Of a stretch of DNA of 64,000 bases, positions 43,436 to 53,320 are shown one piece after another (the first letter of the stretch is position 1; every line of letters starts with the position of its first letter). The position numbers were made by a program, and so were the translations under genes. The stretch is from positions 1-64,000 of the forward strand of contig JSYX01000070.1 of assembly GCA_000787465.1 (NCBI GenBank), written 5' to 3'. Below the pieces are notes generated by a model. That model was given only the letters and a program-made list of their open reading frames with translations, was not told the DNA's origin and made no database searches. Source of the DNA: Thermomucor indicae-seudaticae. Lineage: Eukaryota > Mucoromycota > Mucoromycetes > Mucorales > Lichtheimiaceae.

Positions 43436-44830
43436 ATGTCCATCTCAACCCGTAATCTATCAACAACAACAACAACAACAACACCAACGTCTGCTGGTCA
43501 GACTTTTCTCTATGGAAAAAAAACTTTTCAAATTCTTGTAAGCTAGGGAAAACGCTCTGAACCGAGCGTCAGGCTCACCTGATCCATTTCGCTCTGTATA
43601 GTATAGCCCGAAACCGCTCGTTACAATTCTGCTGCTGCTTCCACAAAAGGAATACATCGCAGCTACGCCGAAACCGGAAAACAATAACATCGATTTTTGT
43701 ATGGGCGAAACCGAAAAATCAAGTACCAACGGCGTCTTTCTGGTCATGTGCCGGACTCTATTTCTGACCGCTCACAAAAGGTGATTGCGAATTTTTGACA
43801 CGTAAGGTACGTATGAACCCCGCAATATTGCCACCATTGGAGCTAAATGTTTGGGCTTTGTAAAAAAAAAGGTGACCTCCATTTTCATTTTAATCCCACC
43901 ACTGGGGAAAGCTGTTATAAAGAGACCCCCTCTGAAGACTTTACAAATTTAATACTTGGCATGCCAAGGATTCTTACGGAGTTAGTGGAATACAGAGAAC
44001 TCTCGTCTTCGACAGTGAGGGTCTCATGAAGTAACCAACGGTGCAGACTGCAATAGTGGAGACGTATCAGGATCCACGCAAGTAGCAACAGAATCTCGCC
44101 CAAGATATTTGCGTCATGCAGAATCACTTACTGATGATTATTGATTGATCGAACATCTCAACTGCGGAAGTTTGGCCGAAGGCTTGATTATTGAAGGCAA
44201 TAGCGCATTTAGTCTTTGACGGGAACGGTTTCGCGATAAAACCAACGGTACGGATAGTAATACTCGAGACCTAGCAGGGTCCAAGGAAGCAACAACGGCA
44301 CCTAGCGCAAGATATGTGCGTCTCGTAGAATCACTCACTGGTGACTATTTGTTGACCGAACATCTCAGCTGTGGCAGTTTAGCCGAGCTCTTGGTGACGG
44401 AAGATATACAAGATCTGAAAGGTCCAATGACTGGTCAACATAACGATAACGACCACACGGAGGTGGTTTCAGCATAATTATCGAAAGAAACGGTTGACTT
44501 TGAAGCTTTGAAGAACGGCTAGTGCAGGAGCTACGGTATGCGGGCTTATTCAGCGATGACGCTAGATTTATCATCAGATTGATTGGAACGGTCGTGAAGA
44601 CGACAAAATATGTGCCAAACTGCAGCGGCTGGGACGCGAATTCAAGGAACACGTGGGGAGTGAACGAATTTCGAAAGAAGCGATTGATGGGGCTGCTGGA
44701 TCGGCAATGCGATGCGAGCAATATCAGTATTATTGGAACCTATTGGAGTACCAAGCAGAGCAATTTTATATGAGATGATTCGTGAAGCATCGCCAGGAAA
44801 GCATTAACCGAGGAGAATCAAGGGCGTGAA
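43436..44830 (+). pseudogene. ADA3/NGG1-like pseudogene, copy B
   Basis: Matches copy A from SISTRNLSTTTTTT through two repeated YLLTEHLSCGSLAE-type blocks. It continues with ERLVQELRYAGLFSDDA, a frame break, then DWNGREDDKICAKLQRLGRE and YWNLLEYQAEQFYMR followed by TGA where copy A has CGA. The motif DWxxREDDxIxxxL plus the EQxYxKR coiled coil is characteristic of Ada3 C-termini. Multiple stops and shifts. Confidence 0.65.
43459..43485. repeat. (CAA)n microsatellite
   Basis: Eight or nine CAA units in the first exon of ADA3 remnant B, absent from copy A. Confidence 0.9.
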
Positions 44831-45241
44831 AGCACCGTTCCGGATGAGGAGGATGACGACGATGATGTGTTACCATGCGAGACTCTGACCCGTCAAATGC
44901 ATTTAGTTTCAACTTTAAACCAATCCGCATGGCCCGTTGCAAGCCTATCAGAGACTGGAGCCAAGAACAACACCCGTAGTCTCGTGATGTTCGAAAAGCA
45001 CTTTACACGATTTCAACTCAGTTTCGCACCGACGAATCGAAGACAAAAAGATGGCCTACAGATGGTGGTAACAGTCTTTTACTATCAGCTTCCAGCCATA
45101 ATTCAGCGGAACAAGCGATGGAGTATAACAGCTGTTGTGTCTCCATTATAATTGCATATGGAGAATCAGGCGGAATTGCAGCTGGTTTCAGTCCAGCACC
45201 GAAAGTGGCAAAAGGCCGCAGGCTCTTAATATTTTTTACGC

Positions 45242-45725
45242 ATGGCGTCGTCATCGGCAACCTCAAACGAGTTTGTTTTCCACTACGAGGATACCAGCTA
45301 CATGATTGATGGCAAAGTCATCGCCCAGTAAACACTTTTTTAATAGCCGTTTTGCCCTTCAGAGCTACTTGAACGCGCAGAGAAGTTAAGATCAATTCAT
45401 GATCAAGGCCAACATTGCAGCCACTAAGGCAGAATTGCTAGACTTTAATCCTCGCTTGGTCATTTGTCCAAGTCGGTAACCGTGGAGGCTCTTTAGTGGG
45501 ACATTCGTATGGAGGAAAAGGCTGCCAAGAAAGAGTGAGGGCCTAAGAACGGACGAAGAGATATTGGTCTTCTGCTTGGAATACAAGCAGGGATCCCGTT
45601 CACGTTGGAAAAGTTCACTGGAAACCATTTCACAACCGGAATTGTTACAAAATCTCAAGGGATTGAATGCGGATGATCGAATACATGGCATGCTGGTTCA
45701 AACGCTGCCTTTGCCTTCTCATCTT
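45242..45725 (+). pseudogene. methylene-THF dehydrogenase/cyclohydrolase (C1-THF synthase type) pseudogene
   Basis: Intact enzymes interconvert one-carbon folates. The start MASSSATSNEFVFHYEDTSY then MIDGKVIAQ is FolD-like. Later, in three different frames, come QVGNRGGSL, IRMEEKAAKKE and ISQPELLQNLKGLNADDRIH with GMLVQTLPLPSHLDEA. These follow the family order (IDGK, VGxxxxSxxYxxxKxKAA, LNxDxxxHGxLVQLPLP). Several frameshifts and stops (TAA after IAQ, TAA in the VGNRG region) show decay. The second half of the domain and the synthetase part are missing. Confidence 0.8.
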
Positions 45726-45739
45726 GATGAAGCGTTGGC

Positions 45740-46306
45740 GGTGGGTCTACCAAGATTTTGCTCAGCAACCCTCCCGGAGTGCATCTGCTGTATGGCACAT
45801 CAGCGGCTTCTCTGGGTACCTTAGAACACTTATACTGTCCGGCAAATCTGGTCCGGTTCATGATCCATGAAGCACAGTGTGTATGGTTACTGTGCAGTCA
45901 AGTGGAATACAGCTACGCGATACGACGACATGAACGATTTCATCAACAGATATAACGGCACAGCTGCAATATGTATTGCATTTCAAGACGACAACTGGAG
46001 GCGCTGCCAAAAATCAGCCGATGAACGCTGAAGAAGAAGCAGCAAGTCCAAAAAGCACGGCAAAGGGGAAACGTAGACATGATTGTGGCAACAATTACAT
46101 TCGACACGGGTATCGACAAAGCAAGCGTACGGCTTGTTATGGCCACCTTCGATGGAAGGCCATCACCGAGAAACTGGACAAGGAGGAGATGATGGGCCTC
46201 CGGCGGGATGTCATCTCTATTACAACAACCGTGATGCATTCGTTCAGCGAGTCTTGATCGAGGATGGTGACGGCGACAAAGATCAATTGTGTGAGAGCCT
46301 GAAATA
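45740..46306 (+). pseudogene. RecQ-family DNA helicase fragment (pseudogene)
   Basis: Pieces in order: GVHLLYGTSAASLGTLEHLY with NLVRFMIHEAQCV (RecQ: LLYVTPE..LARFVIDEAHCVS); then, after a gap and frame changes, MIVATITFDTGIDKASVRLV (RecQ: VATVAFGMGIDKPDVR); and RETGQGGDDGPPAGCHLYYN with NRDAF (RecQ: QETGRAGRDGxPxxCxLYY). The DEAH motif has become HEAQ and the arginine finger region is changed. The N-terminal helicase motifs and RQC/HRDC domains are absent. Fused directly behind the folate pseudogene, so both are fragments. Confidence 0.75.
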
Positions 46307-46798
46307 AGATGGAGCGAAAACGTGACCCACTGTTACAGAGAACACTTGGCCCTAGGCAATGCGCAGGGACCTACGATAACTTCTCAAGAAACCAAAATAT
46401 GAACATGGATCTTACTACTAAGGCGAAAATAATCCGCCAAGTACAGACGAAACGATATGCAGTTGCCAAGAATCCAAACCGTGCCAACAACACAGTGAAT
46501 GTGAACCCCTCACCCCTGACTGTCCATGTGCCTGACGAACACTATTACCAGCCACACCTTGTGACCCATTGTGTGAGCTAAGCCCAATGGTGACTAGCCA
46601 AAAATGGTTCCGAGGGTGAGCGCTTTCTTACTTTCTCACACTCTCTCTCTTCTCTCCGTCTTCTCACCTCTTCTCTTTTCCCCAATCTCGCCATTACCGC
46701 CCCTGCTCCTAAACTGCATCAAGAAAACGGGGGGTGTGTGTGTGTTGTACTTGTTCAAACGAAATGACTATTCTTATTCGTGTTTCTTTTTTTCATAG
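46307..46798. other. spacer with RHO1 promoter
   Basis: A 90-codon frame at 46309-46581 has no motif. From 46610 the sequence is pyrimidine-rich (CT tracts), as expected for a fungal promoter. Confidence 0.4.
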
Positions 46799-46808
46799 TA
46801 TATATAAA
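46799..46808 (+). promoter_or_regulatory. TATA box of the RHO1-like gene
   Basis: TATATATAAA about 75 bp before the ATG at 46879, after a CT-rich tract. Confidence 0.55.
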
Positions 46809-46878
46809 AGGTTTCTCTTCTTGCTATCTCTTTTTTCTTTTATCAATGTGTCCTGTTGACTTTAAAGAGCGGGAATAG

Positions 46879-47722
46879 ATGCCATCCGAAATTAGAAGAA
46901 AGCTCGTTATCGTTGGCGACGGTTCATGCGGCAAGACGTGTCTGTTGATGGTATTCTCAGAAGGCAAGTTCCCCGAGGTATGGATAATGATCCTGTTACC
47001 GCAACTGGACTTTCGATTGATGGGAGACACAGTTGTATGTACCTACCGTGTTTGAGAATTATGTGGCGGACGTCGAGGTTGACGGTAAACATGTTGAGCT
47101 AGCCTTGCGGGATACGGCAGGTATGTATATATAGCTAGCCAAGAAAGATAGTCTTGGTCACAGACGCTAAATAAGACCATGGTATAGGTCAAGAGGACTA
47201 TGATCGTCTTCGCCCCTTGTCCTACCCGGACTCCCATGTGGTTCTTATCTGTTTTGCGGTGGACTCGCCCGATTCCCTTGATAATGTACAAGAGAAGGTA
47301 ATGATAAAGTATAAAAAAAGGGGGGAGACGAGAATGAGATGATTGAATTTTTGATTTTGCAGTGGATTGCCGAAGTTATGCATTTCTGCCGAGGTTTGCC
47401 TGTTCTTTTGGCGGCGCTCAAGAAGGATTTACGAAATGATCCACATACAATTGAAGAGTTACGAAAAACTTCTCAGAGGCCCGTCACCACTGAAGAGGTA
47501 AAAGTTCCCACAACCATCTCCGAGGCCTTTTTTTTCTTCTTGGCATTGATAATGGTCATACAGGGTATGGCAGTTGCGAAAAAGATTGGTGCATACAAGT
47601 ACTTGGAATGCTCAGCCAAAACGGGCGAGGGTGTGCGTGAGGTATTTGAACATGCAACGCGTGCTGCGCTGTCGATACACAGAAAACACGTACGCGGAAA
47701 GCCGGGGTGTTCCATTCTGTAG
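46879..47722 (+). CDS. Rho-family GTPase (Rho1-like)
   Basis: Membrane switch for cell-wall synthesis and actin polarity. Exons 46879-46977, 47033-47120, 47188-47297, 47363-47497 and 47564-47722. P-loop [11 protein letters not shown]; effector loop [20 protein letters not shown]; switch [29 protein letters not shown] (TKxD position) with a Rho insert; [10 protein letters not shown]; and a C-terminal CSIL, a CaaX box predicted to be geranylgeranylated. The guanine-specificity loop reads LAALKKDLR instead of the usual LVGCKKDLR. P-loop Ser (GDGSCGK) replaces the usual Ala at position 15. RhoA/Rho1 is the nearest subfamily by eye; exact subgroup is uncertain. Confidence 0.93.
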
Positions 47723-47886
47723 CAAATTCTATTACCCGAACGTCATACCTCTATCTCGTTTGATTAAACAAGAGAACAATGATTTATTTACATGTACGTG
47801 TGGGTTGGGTTGTAATATTGTCTGCGTGTATACAAGATGACGACGTCGGGGAGGAGGAGAGGAAAAAGTCAAGCTGGAGATTTGAT

Positions 47887-49716
47887 TTACCAAGAGTCGA
47901 TCTTCATGGTACCCTTTTCGAGCAAGTTGATGTGCATCTTGAAAGCCTTGTCGAGCATGTGGGGTTCGTGACCACGGCCAGCGGCGAGGCACTTCTTGGT
48001 GGCGTAGTCAAAGTAGTCCTGCAAGAGCGGCTTGTAGTCAGGGTGAGCGCACTTGTCAATGATGACCTGAGCACGGTCGCGAGGGCACAGGCCACGGAGG
48101 TCAGCGAGACCTTGCTCGGTGACGATGACGTCGAGGTCGTGTTCGGTCTGGTCGACGTGGGTGGCGAAGGGCACGACGCACGAGATACCGGTTGGGTCGT
48201 TCTTGCTGGGACGGGCCGAAGGCGTGTGCATGATGCTCAGCTTCGCGTTGCGCAAGAAGTCGGCCGAGCCACCCAGACCGTTGAGCATACCGGAGCCGCA
48301 GACCAAGGTCGAATTGGCATGAGCATAAATGTCGACTTCGACAGGCGTGTTCATGGCAATGCAGCCCAGACGGCGAATGACCTCGGGCGAGTTGCTGACC
48401 TGCTGAGAGCGCAGCAAGAGGCGGTCCTTGTACTTGGCCCAGTTCTGGTAGAACCGCTCAAAGCCCTCGGGCGAGAACCGGATCGACGTCGCACTCGCGA
48501 ACTTGAGCTTGTCAGAGTCGAAGAATTCCAAAAAGGTGTCCTGAAGCACTTCGGTAAACCTAGAAAAGGAAAAAAGGGTTGGCATCTTGACCTGTCAAAC
48601 TTTAATTAAAACTTACACAGTGACGTCCTTGAAAGGCGACTTGGCGAGACCACCAATGACAGCGTTGGCAATGTTGCCGATACCAGACTGCAGAGGCAAG
48701 AGGTTCTCGGGCAGACGACCCATCTTGACTTCGTGGCTCAAAAAGTCAATCAAGTGGCCCGCAATGGCTTCGGACGTGGCATCGGCTGGGGTGTTGGGGC
48801 CAGTGTTGTCTGGTCGGTCGCTCTCGACGATCGCAATAATCTTGTCCTGGTCGATCGGAATTGCAGTCTGGAAAAGAAAAAAAAAGAGGTCAGAAACACA
48901 TCCGCAGCAAGCATCCCCCCGAAAAATTAAAAGAATTACCGAGCCAATGCGATCTTCCGTGCTCATGATGAGGTATGGCTTGCGGTGAGGCGGGTTGGTG
49001 CCCAGCACGATATCATGGAGACCTTCAAAGGATGGGATGCGCGTGTTGACTTCGATGATCACCTTGTCGGCCATCTGAAGCAATTCGGGCGTGGCACCGA
49101 CCGAGGCACCAGGCACAATCCAGCCTTCTTCCGTAATCGCAGTGGCTTCCACAATCACCACGTCAAGCTTGTTGTTGGGCTTGTCCTTGGTGTAGTAACC
49201 TACACGCTATAAGTAAGCGCCAACGAGATAAACTAGAGAGATGCATTGCTTTACCATACAGCAAATCTTGAGGAAACATGGACAAGTGCTTGTCAGCGAA
49301 CCGAATACGACCGGCATTGATTCCCTTCTTAATGTTCTTGCCGACTTGGTGAGGGTAGCGACGATCGATCATGTCCAGCGCTGCCCATCGGTCTTCCGTC
49401 TCGGCACCCGTCGAGGCACCCACAAACAGGTTAAACTTCATCTTGCCCTGAAGATTGTTGGCCTCCACATGGTTAGCGAGCGCCGTTGGGATCATCTTGG
49501 GATAACCGACACCGGTGAAACCTGACCAACCAAGGTATCTGATAACATCCAAGCAAGATGGGTCAATTGCCTTGACAACAAATGCCATTTTGTTTATTGT
49601 TTGTATACATACTGTCCATCCTTGAAGAAGGGCAAGGTATCCTCGGCCTTCATGACCTTTTGCAAAAGTTGTGGACGACGAACACGAGCTTTCAGAGCAG
49701 CACTGACAGACGCCAT
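47887..49716 (-). CDS. ACH1: acetyl-CoA hydrolase / acetate:succinate CoA-transferase (Ach1)
   Basis: Mitochondrial CoA-transferase that moves CoA between acetate and succinate, detoxifying acetate. The start [20 protein letters not shown] is basic and presequence-like, followed by [20 protein letters not shown]. Exon 1 ends at 49613. Family blocks include [92 protein letters not shown] and [20 protein letters not shown] with the catalytic Glu. About five exons. It converges on the Rho gene with 164 bp between stops. A minus-strand TATA box lies about 75 bp upstream. Confidence 0.95.
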
Positions 49717-49787
49717 AATGAACAAAGAGAAACAAGAGAGAGAGGTGGGGTGTTAAAGCAGATCAACAAAAGTAGTTGTCTCTCTCT

Positions 49788-49795
49788 TTATATAA
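49788..49795 (-). promoter_or_regulatory. TATA box of ACH1
   Basis: TATATAAA on the minus strand, about 75 bp upstream of the ATG, followed by a CT/GA tract. Confidence 0.55.
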
Positions 49796-50179
49796 GTTTT
49801 TCTGACGTCTCGGATCTGAGTGTACCTGCGGAGTCAAAGACGTATGCCCTACATTACCGTCTTTGTAGAGAGCCCAAAGACGGCGGGTAAACGAGGGATC
49901 GTTTTGTTCCTGAGCGGAATTCCCCAGTTAAATGATTAAGCGAGCTTTGCTGATTAGTTTACTGACGCACGTTTTGCCGAAAAAATGTGGGGTATGCTTT
50001 CTAAGAAAACGATCGGATAAAACTTGAGGAGTTATGATGTATAAAAAAGGAAACTGTATGAACCGGACCCTGGCAAAACCTACAACCGGAAGATTCGCTC
50101 CTCTTCTTCTTTGCGGGGTAAAGAAAAAAACTGTTACAAAAAGCTATATATATATGTACACTGTACAAAGTAGGAGATT
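49796..50179. other. intergenic, ACH1 promoter to permease 3' end
   Basis: No gene seen. A TATATATATG run near 50145 may be part of the permease 3' region. Confidence 0.5.
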
Positions 50180-52372
50180 CTAGAGGGGAGCAGGACGGGT
50201 ATCGAGTTCTTCAAGTTCAGGGTTCTCGTCTTCACTTATTAAAACAATTCGCTTCGTCTGATGAATGACTCGACCGTCCTCTTCACGAACGATCGTATCA
50301 ATGTTGCGAACTGGTCCCGTGAACCATTTACGTCCTGAAACGACATACGCGATCGATGCCAGACCAATCACAACGACGAATGGAACAACGGCAAAGTTCA
50401 TGTTGGCTGCTGTTACTGGATATTGCTAAAAGAAACTGCGTAAGTGCTCCGGGAATCATTCCCGATTCAGGTTAAACGACTTACCGTGGGCAGAACAAAA
50501 AAGACAGACGTAAACAGGATCCAGAGACAAGCAACGATGCCGACTGGAATCGAAAACGCACCCATATGATACGGTCCGCGGTGGAACCGCTTTCTGGCCA
50601 TCGTGATGCGCAGATAGATGGGAATAAAGTAGGACAGGTTCGCAGCAATAGTGTTGATCGACACAATTGTTTCGTACGCGACGTCACTGAACATGTATGG
50701 TATCCCGAGGACAGCAGAAAAGATAATGTTGAACCACACCGCATTCGCTGGCACCTTGCTTGCCGTCAGCGTTGCCAGCCACTTGGAGAACGGCATCGCG
50801 CCGTCTCTTGCAAACGCGTACGTCTGTCGCGACGATCCCACAATCACAGCCGCACCTCTAATCAATGAGTGAGTGGAGACACACACACGCAGCAGGGGTT
50901 TGGTTAGGATACTTGCGCAAAGTACATGGCTACCAGAATAATAACGAGAAACCACATGGTCCACGCCACACCCGTGCCGTCCACAAACACCTGCGTAATC
51001 GTCATATTCAGCGACGGATGCAAGATCTGTCTGTCAAAGTCCTGAATCATGAACGCGCATGCCATCATCAGGATCGTGCCCGCCACTGCCGATATCGCAA
51101 TGGCCATGACAATACCCATCGGTGATCCACGCTGCGCCGAGCGCGTCTCCTCGCTGACGTGCGCGGCCGAATCGTATCCATTCAATGTGAACTGGGCCTG
51201 CAGCAGTCCGAGCATCCAGGCGTAACTGTTGCTGCTGAATCCGGTGCCATTGTAGAACTGGCCGAGCGCAAACGACACCGAGGGCTTGTTGGGCGTCAGC
51301 AGCAGACCCACAATCACAATAAACAAGATCCCCATCACGTGCCACCACACAGACAGGTTGTTGATGATGCCGGTGTACCGCACCGGCAGCGTGTTCATCC
51401 AGCCGTGCAGGAACAGAATGCAGAGAAACACGGCGTAATCAATGTAAGGCGTCGTTTGGAAGCTTGGGTTGGTGATGGAGACCGCAGATGTCAGGAAGCC
51501 TGCCATACCAAGGTCGCTGGCACAGATAGCCACTAAAGCACATATCAGTTTTTGACCAAGACGTTTCTCTGTCTGTCTGTGTTTCTTACCAGAAAGGCTT
51601 AGCCTTGTTTGTTGTGAGGACAGTAGATGGGATCATGTAAGAAACAAGTAAACACGGATTGTTTCTGAAACCGCTTACCAGTTAAAGTATCCTGTTTGGG
51701 AATAAATCAGTTTTCTTTCATGATGGGATGGACTGTTATGAATGAAAAAAAACGACTTACCCACGATCCAGCACATGAATGGCATCCATTCTGAATCAGA
51801 TAACTGGGCCGTCCAGAAATAAAGGCCTCCAGTGGTTGGAAAGGCACTGCAGACTTTAGTAGCGGGGTATATAAGTGCGAAGGTTGCAAAAATTACGCCC
51901 TAACACAAACTTTACTTTCTGCTAAACTGGATCCGATGCTCAAGGTGAGAATGGCGACCACAAGATATCCCCAGATCGTTGCCGAAGTGCCTCCGTTTAT
52001 CAATGCGGTTCCCCACATCTATCATAACAGTATATGTGTTGGTGGCATCAATTCAATACAAGAATTTCCTCGATTTGGCTTACGGGTAAAAGACCTCCGA
52101 GAACAGAACAGCATCCAAAGGAAATGGCAAAGTTGGAAAACGTCGATAATTGACGGTTTAAATCCTACGACCATCCACCATCAGTGGGAAGGGAATCAAG
52201 AGAGAGAGGATGAATCAAGGAAAAAGTTCACCTGCTTGTAGCCCAGTTTGGCGAGCAGCAATTCATCATCGACACTCTTTTCCCTGCGAATTTTGGTTTC
52301 TGCAACCGTAGCTTTCCGTGTTGTTGCCCAATCGTACACTCTCTCTGGAAATCGAATGCTACTAGACATCAT
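50180..52372 (-). CDS. amino-acid/GABA/choline permease (APC superfamily, ACT type)
   Basis: Plasma- or vacuolar-membrane importer of amino acids or amines. The start MMSSSIRFPERVYDW leads to VDDELLLAKLGYKQ. Exons then join as NFAISFGCCSVLGGLLPMWG, SATIWGYLVVAILTLSIGSS, SAFPTTGGLYFWTAQLSDSE and MPFMCWIVG, matching the fungal Uga4/Hnm1 group (FS..SVLSGLxP; SAxPTSGGLYFW). Further blocks are AQFTLNGYDSAAHVSEETRS and GSSRQTYAFARDGAMPFSKW. About 12 membrane helices can be traced, and the tail is hydrophilic (ISEDENPELEELDTRPAPL). A long first intron region (near 51950-52230) also contains one spliced exon. Substrate is inferred from family only. Confidence 0.9.
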
Positions 52373-53320
52373 AATACTGAAAGCAAAGAAGAAGATGTAA
52401 TTTAGAAAGAGAGAGAAAGGGAAAGGGAAAGGAAAAGAGATTGGAAATGGGAAATAGGGGCAGGGCGTATGTGTATGTGTGTGTGTATCTTAAATGTTTG
52501 GTTCTATAGATGGAGCACATGCGGTTGCAGAGGGGGGCAAAAGAGATACAAATCATAATAATCTCCCTAACCAAGCAGAAACTTTTAACAAACCTTGTTA
52601 TCCCCCCTTTGAGTTACGCCCAACTGACCGATTCCCAGGTAAAGAGTGCACGGATAACTGACACACGCCGAATTCCGTGCTGTGAATTCAAAGCTTTGTT
52701 GCCAATGATAGAAACTGTCATTGGTGGCGCTGGACTGAAGATCGACATCAAAGATACGCTGACAAGTGATGGGCAAACTATATAGTCTGGGCAAACTTGT
52801 CATCGAAGGGGATACAAACACCTTTGTTGCACTATCCAGGGTCCCAAAAAAACAGAGTATCTGTGTGGCCCAATTGGATAAAGTAATTCTGGTCTCCAAC
52901 AAGAAGGTCTCTCTCACTGCATCCTGTGATATCGGCTCTTCACATGTGTGAGAGGTAAAGTCATCCAGCCAGGCGAGGGAGGCAACCCATTCACTACCTG
53001 TTTCAATATTATGCCTCATCAGACGTATCAGGCAGGTACACCCTTTCCGTCTCAATACTGTCTCATATATTCAAGCCGTATCACACGCAAAAACGAGGAC
53101 CGACCGTTATGCCACTGTCAATCTCGTCTCAGACTGCTTCCAACAAGTGAATGAGAATCAAAGGTAGCTCTCGAACAATGGCCATTATCTTGCATGCATA
53201 ATGTTTTCGATCACACTTGTATGTGGCCCGTGACCATCAGCATACCCACTGTGCAACCACAAATTCCTATAACCGTCCATTGTTCAAAACAAAGAGTGCT
53301 TATTATCCATCCTTTCCGTC
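52373..53320. other. divergent intergenic region, no supported gene
   Basis: Holds the promoters of the permease (-) and PLD (+). A GT-rich run lies near 52470-52490. A 156-codon minus frame at 52585-53055 and shorter plus frames have no motif. Confidence 0.45.

Larger units (their letters stand above)
41552..44430. repeat. segmental duplication, unit B
   Basis: Collinear with unit A (34921-38490). It carries a shortened monooxygenase remnant, an intact NPL gene and an ADA3 remnant. Non-coding divergence is considerable, so the duplication is not recent. Confidence 0.85.

Noticed and set aside
47779..48609. 276-codon plus-strand open frame over ACH1
   Set aside because: Antisense shadow of the ACH1 coding exon, whose protein motifs are unmistakable on the minus strand.
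52585..53055. 156-codon minus-strand open frame in the permease-PLD spacer
   Set aside because: Composition and lack of motifs fit chance. It also overlaps plus-strand frames and the likely promoters of both genes.
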